Source: Pomacea canaliculata
Taxonomy: Eukaryota; Mollusca; Gastropoda; Architaenioglossa; Ampullariidae
Length of the DNA stretch: 64,000 bases
NCBI RefSeq assembly: GCF_003073045.1
Contig: NC_037591.1
Location: 27,437,319 to 27,501,318 of the forward strand
Direction: 5' to 3'
The position numbers and the translations under genes were made by a program. The notes beneath the pieces are model-generated. The model was not told the DNA's origin. It did not search any database and worked only from the letters and a program-made list of their open reading frames with translations. Each line of letters opens with the position of its first letter. Within the stretch, counting starts at the first letter, position 1. Positions 61,856 through 64,000 of this stretch are shown here, in pieces.

Positions 61856-64000
61856 CGGGACCCTGGATCTCTTCTTCTGTGTCTGGCTGGCTGTATGGCT
61901 GTGAGTGTGAGGCGCCGCAACAGTTATAATGAACCCAAGTCGGGGAGGGGCGGATCTTTGTATTGTATACAGCGAATATTAACTGCTGTCAATATGTCTT
62001 CCTTTCTTTCTATTTAAGATTCTTACAAGTAGAGAAGAAATTATGTCAAGAAGATTTTTTTTGTTGTTCTTCAAGTCATGTTATAAACCTTTTCCGGTTA
62101 ATTTACTTTAATTTACTTTAGAAACTTGTAACCTCATTATCCTGTTAGTACATTTCCAATGTTTTATTGTTTTGCTAATTTATCTTCTGTGTCATTCAGT
62201 TTATTATTATGATTTAATCGGAGATCAAGTTCAAGTTATGACGTTATCTTCCTTGTCACATTATATTTTTCTCTCTCCCTTTTTCTCTCTTTTGAACCCA
62301 GAACTACAGAATAAGATCGAAAGAGATCCGTTTCTAAGCCATTTCATTTTTCTTTCCATAACCAAGAAACCTTCAAAAACACGCTGGCTTAATCTTAACA
62401 GTGAAGTTTATTACCGAAACAGCAGGACACTTCCGATATTGTTGGCATGTTTGTGGCAGCCTCTCACCAAGCCGCTTAATTTCTCTTCGCATTTTCCGCG
62501 CGATGGGAGAGGAGAATGGAACGCGAATGATAAATCACGTACCTCTTCGCGGTCGCCTCTCCGACTTCAGCGCCGACACAAAAACAGTCAGGCGATTTAG
62601 CAGCCATATCAAAACGCAAGTGCGCAGGCGCGGGCTTTACGGGGACATTTTCATCATAAATTTGTCATTTTCCTCGTCAGGCGAGCCATCACCATCGCCC
62701 GGCCCCCGCTGAAAGGAACGGCAGGAGAGCGGTGGGCCTCCAGGGCTGACTTACCCCGAGCGTTCGCCCGCGATCGCAAAGTGTCTCACGCCATTTCGGC
62801 TCGCCGTTCGCGGCCGGCAGGGGAGCGCATTCAAGGCGGCGTCTCCCAGCGCGAGAGCCTCGCTTTGAAACCGGATCTCCGAGTCACCCCCCAAAAGGGC
62901 AGAGCTCCAGGTTTGATTCCTCTGCCGCTTCGCCTCAGCATGGGGGCCCTGACTGTAAAATGGTTTTTGGTACGCGTCGCCTTGCACACTTCGGTTTCTG
63001 CTCTGTCGTACTTGGCTCCATGGCTTGAGAAGTGATTTCTTTCATTTTGGGTGAGTGGATGAGTGAATGTGTGTGTGTCGTGGGGGGAACCTTCCTCACA
63101 GCCCGCAGATTTCATGCACGATAAACTGACGAGACATTCTGACGAGCACAGAAATTATTTCTCCCCTACCGAGTCTTTTTTTTTCGGCGAGCGAAATGGA
63201 GGTGTACATCACGTGAATAGATTGGCGATGAAAGTTCTTGCACGATCTATAGTGCTTGCAGCAGCCCTCCCCACTCCCCACTCTCCCCACTCCCCAACAC
63301 GAGAAACAGATTTGCTCTTTGACTCTGTGGACTTTTGTTGTTGTTAACCCTTACAGTGACAACGACGTCTTGAAAGACTTTCCAAGTTGCCCGCCATTCT
63401 TTTTCCGTGAGTCATCAATGGCGTTGTCATGGAAACGTCGTTAGTGTATCGCTTGGCTGGCCAGCAAGGCGGTCGTGTTGTGTCTGAGGAATTAATTTCC
63501 TTTCGTTTTTAATGTTTGTCAAGTATCATGTACTCGGCTGCGCACGTTTGATGGTGAAATTGTGTAGGCAGGTATAGGGTTATGGTGGGCAGTGTGCTAT
63601 ACATCGGAGATGCCATATGAGATATGTGTTGTGTAGTTTTCGTTCTAGTACGAAAAGGAAGAGAGGGGTATACAAACAAATTGCGGAATAGTGTTTAATT
63701 ACCCATCTTCGGTGTAACTCTGCTTAACTTCATTTCTAGTATTCTCACATCATCACATCCTCCTACTCACCCGAGTCCTCGTACCAATACTCCTACTCCT
63801 CCACTATCCCCACTCCTACTAATACCTCCATCCACTCCTCTCATTCATCTTCTTCCGAGAATATAGAATTATATGATGGCAAGTTTACATGCATGCGCGC
63901 GCTCACAGCCGAAACCCACACACAGACTTTCTCTCTCAATCTCTCTCTCTCATATACAGACAGATGCAAAAAAAAAAAAAAAAAAGGAAGATAAAAAGAA

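Larger units (their letters stand above)
56880..64000. other. Presumed Pax3/7 intron sequence
   Basis: Follows the GTGAGT donor at 56880. I see no further Pax3/7 exon, no octapeptide (YSIDGILG type) and no homeodomain helix 3 (WFSNRRA). It holds a LINE fragment (59329-59700), CpG-rich blocks at about 58150-58400 and 61150-63000, a CTC-rich stretch at 63750-63850 and other open frames with no recognisable product. Confidence 0.5.

Overview
The window looks like nuclear DNA of a lophotrochozoan animal, most likely a mollusc and probably a gastropod. It is AT-rich and full of CA/GT, AAAC, GGT and poly-A tracts. Its genes are short exons separated by GT..AG introns. The recognisable proteins are animal ones: a gustatory-receptor-like protein, Ly6/quiver-like GPI proteins, a TMEM163-like transporter, the signal-recognition-particle receptor beta subunit, and a Pax3/7 transcription factor. 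The species assignment is an inference; no species marker can be read directly.

Layout. (1) 1-1373 (+): the last four coding exons of a gustatory-receptor-like seven-helix protein; its 5' part lies outside the window. (2) 4679-7145 and 9563-10971 (+): two tandem Ly6/quiver-like genes with matching exon layout. The second is intact (203 aa, ten cysteines, GPI-type tail). The first has two apparent single-base frame breaks. (3) 18661-12700 (-): a complete eight-exon TMEM163-like gene (254 aa). Its largest intron holds a nest of short mobile elements: a TTAA-flanked mini-element, a dispersed repeat, and an internally deleted pogo/Tigger element. (4) 20.2-24.6 kb: weak, unrecognised coding signals only. 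(5) About 25.2-25.9 kb: a decayed Ty3/gypsy pol fossil. (6) 30577-27113 (-): a complete seven-exon SRPRB gene (258 aa) with GTPase motifs G1, G3, G4 and G5 readable. (7) 30.6-55.2 kb: about 24.7 kb without a recognisable protein gene. It carries a GC-rich block at 41.2-41.9 kb, a hAT MITE with a perfect 8-bp target duplication, two SINE-like repeats and a second copy of the dispersed repeat. (8) 55271-56879 (+): the paired-domain exons of a Pax3/7 gene. The octapeptide and homeodomain are not seen and should lie beyond the right edge. (9) 56.9-64 kb: presumably Pax3/7 intron, with a LINE reverse-transcriptase fragment, simple repeats and GC-rich blocks.

The genes do not form a pathway. This is an ordinary animal neighbourhood, with a long gene-poor stretch flanking a developmental regulator. 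I found no convincing undescribed system. The observations most worth checking are the Ly6 pair and the state of its first member, a 27-bp exact copy of SRPRB exon 5 sequence 19 kb away, the diverged repeat family shared by 15 and 46 kb, and the short N-terminal exon of Pax3/7.
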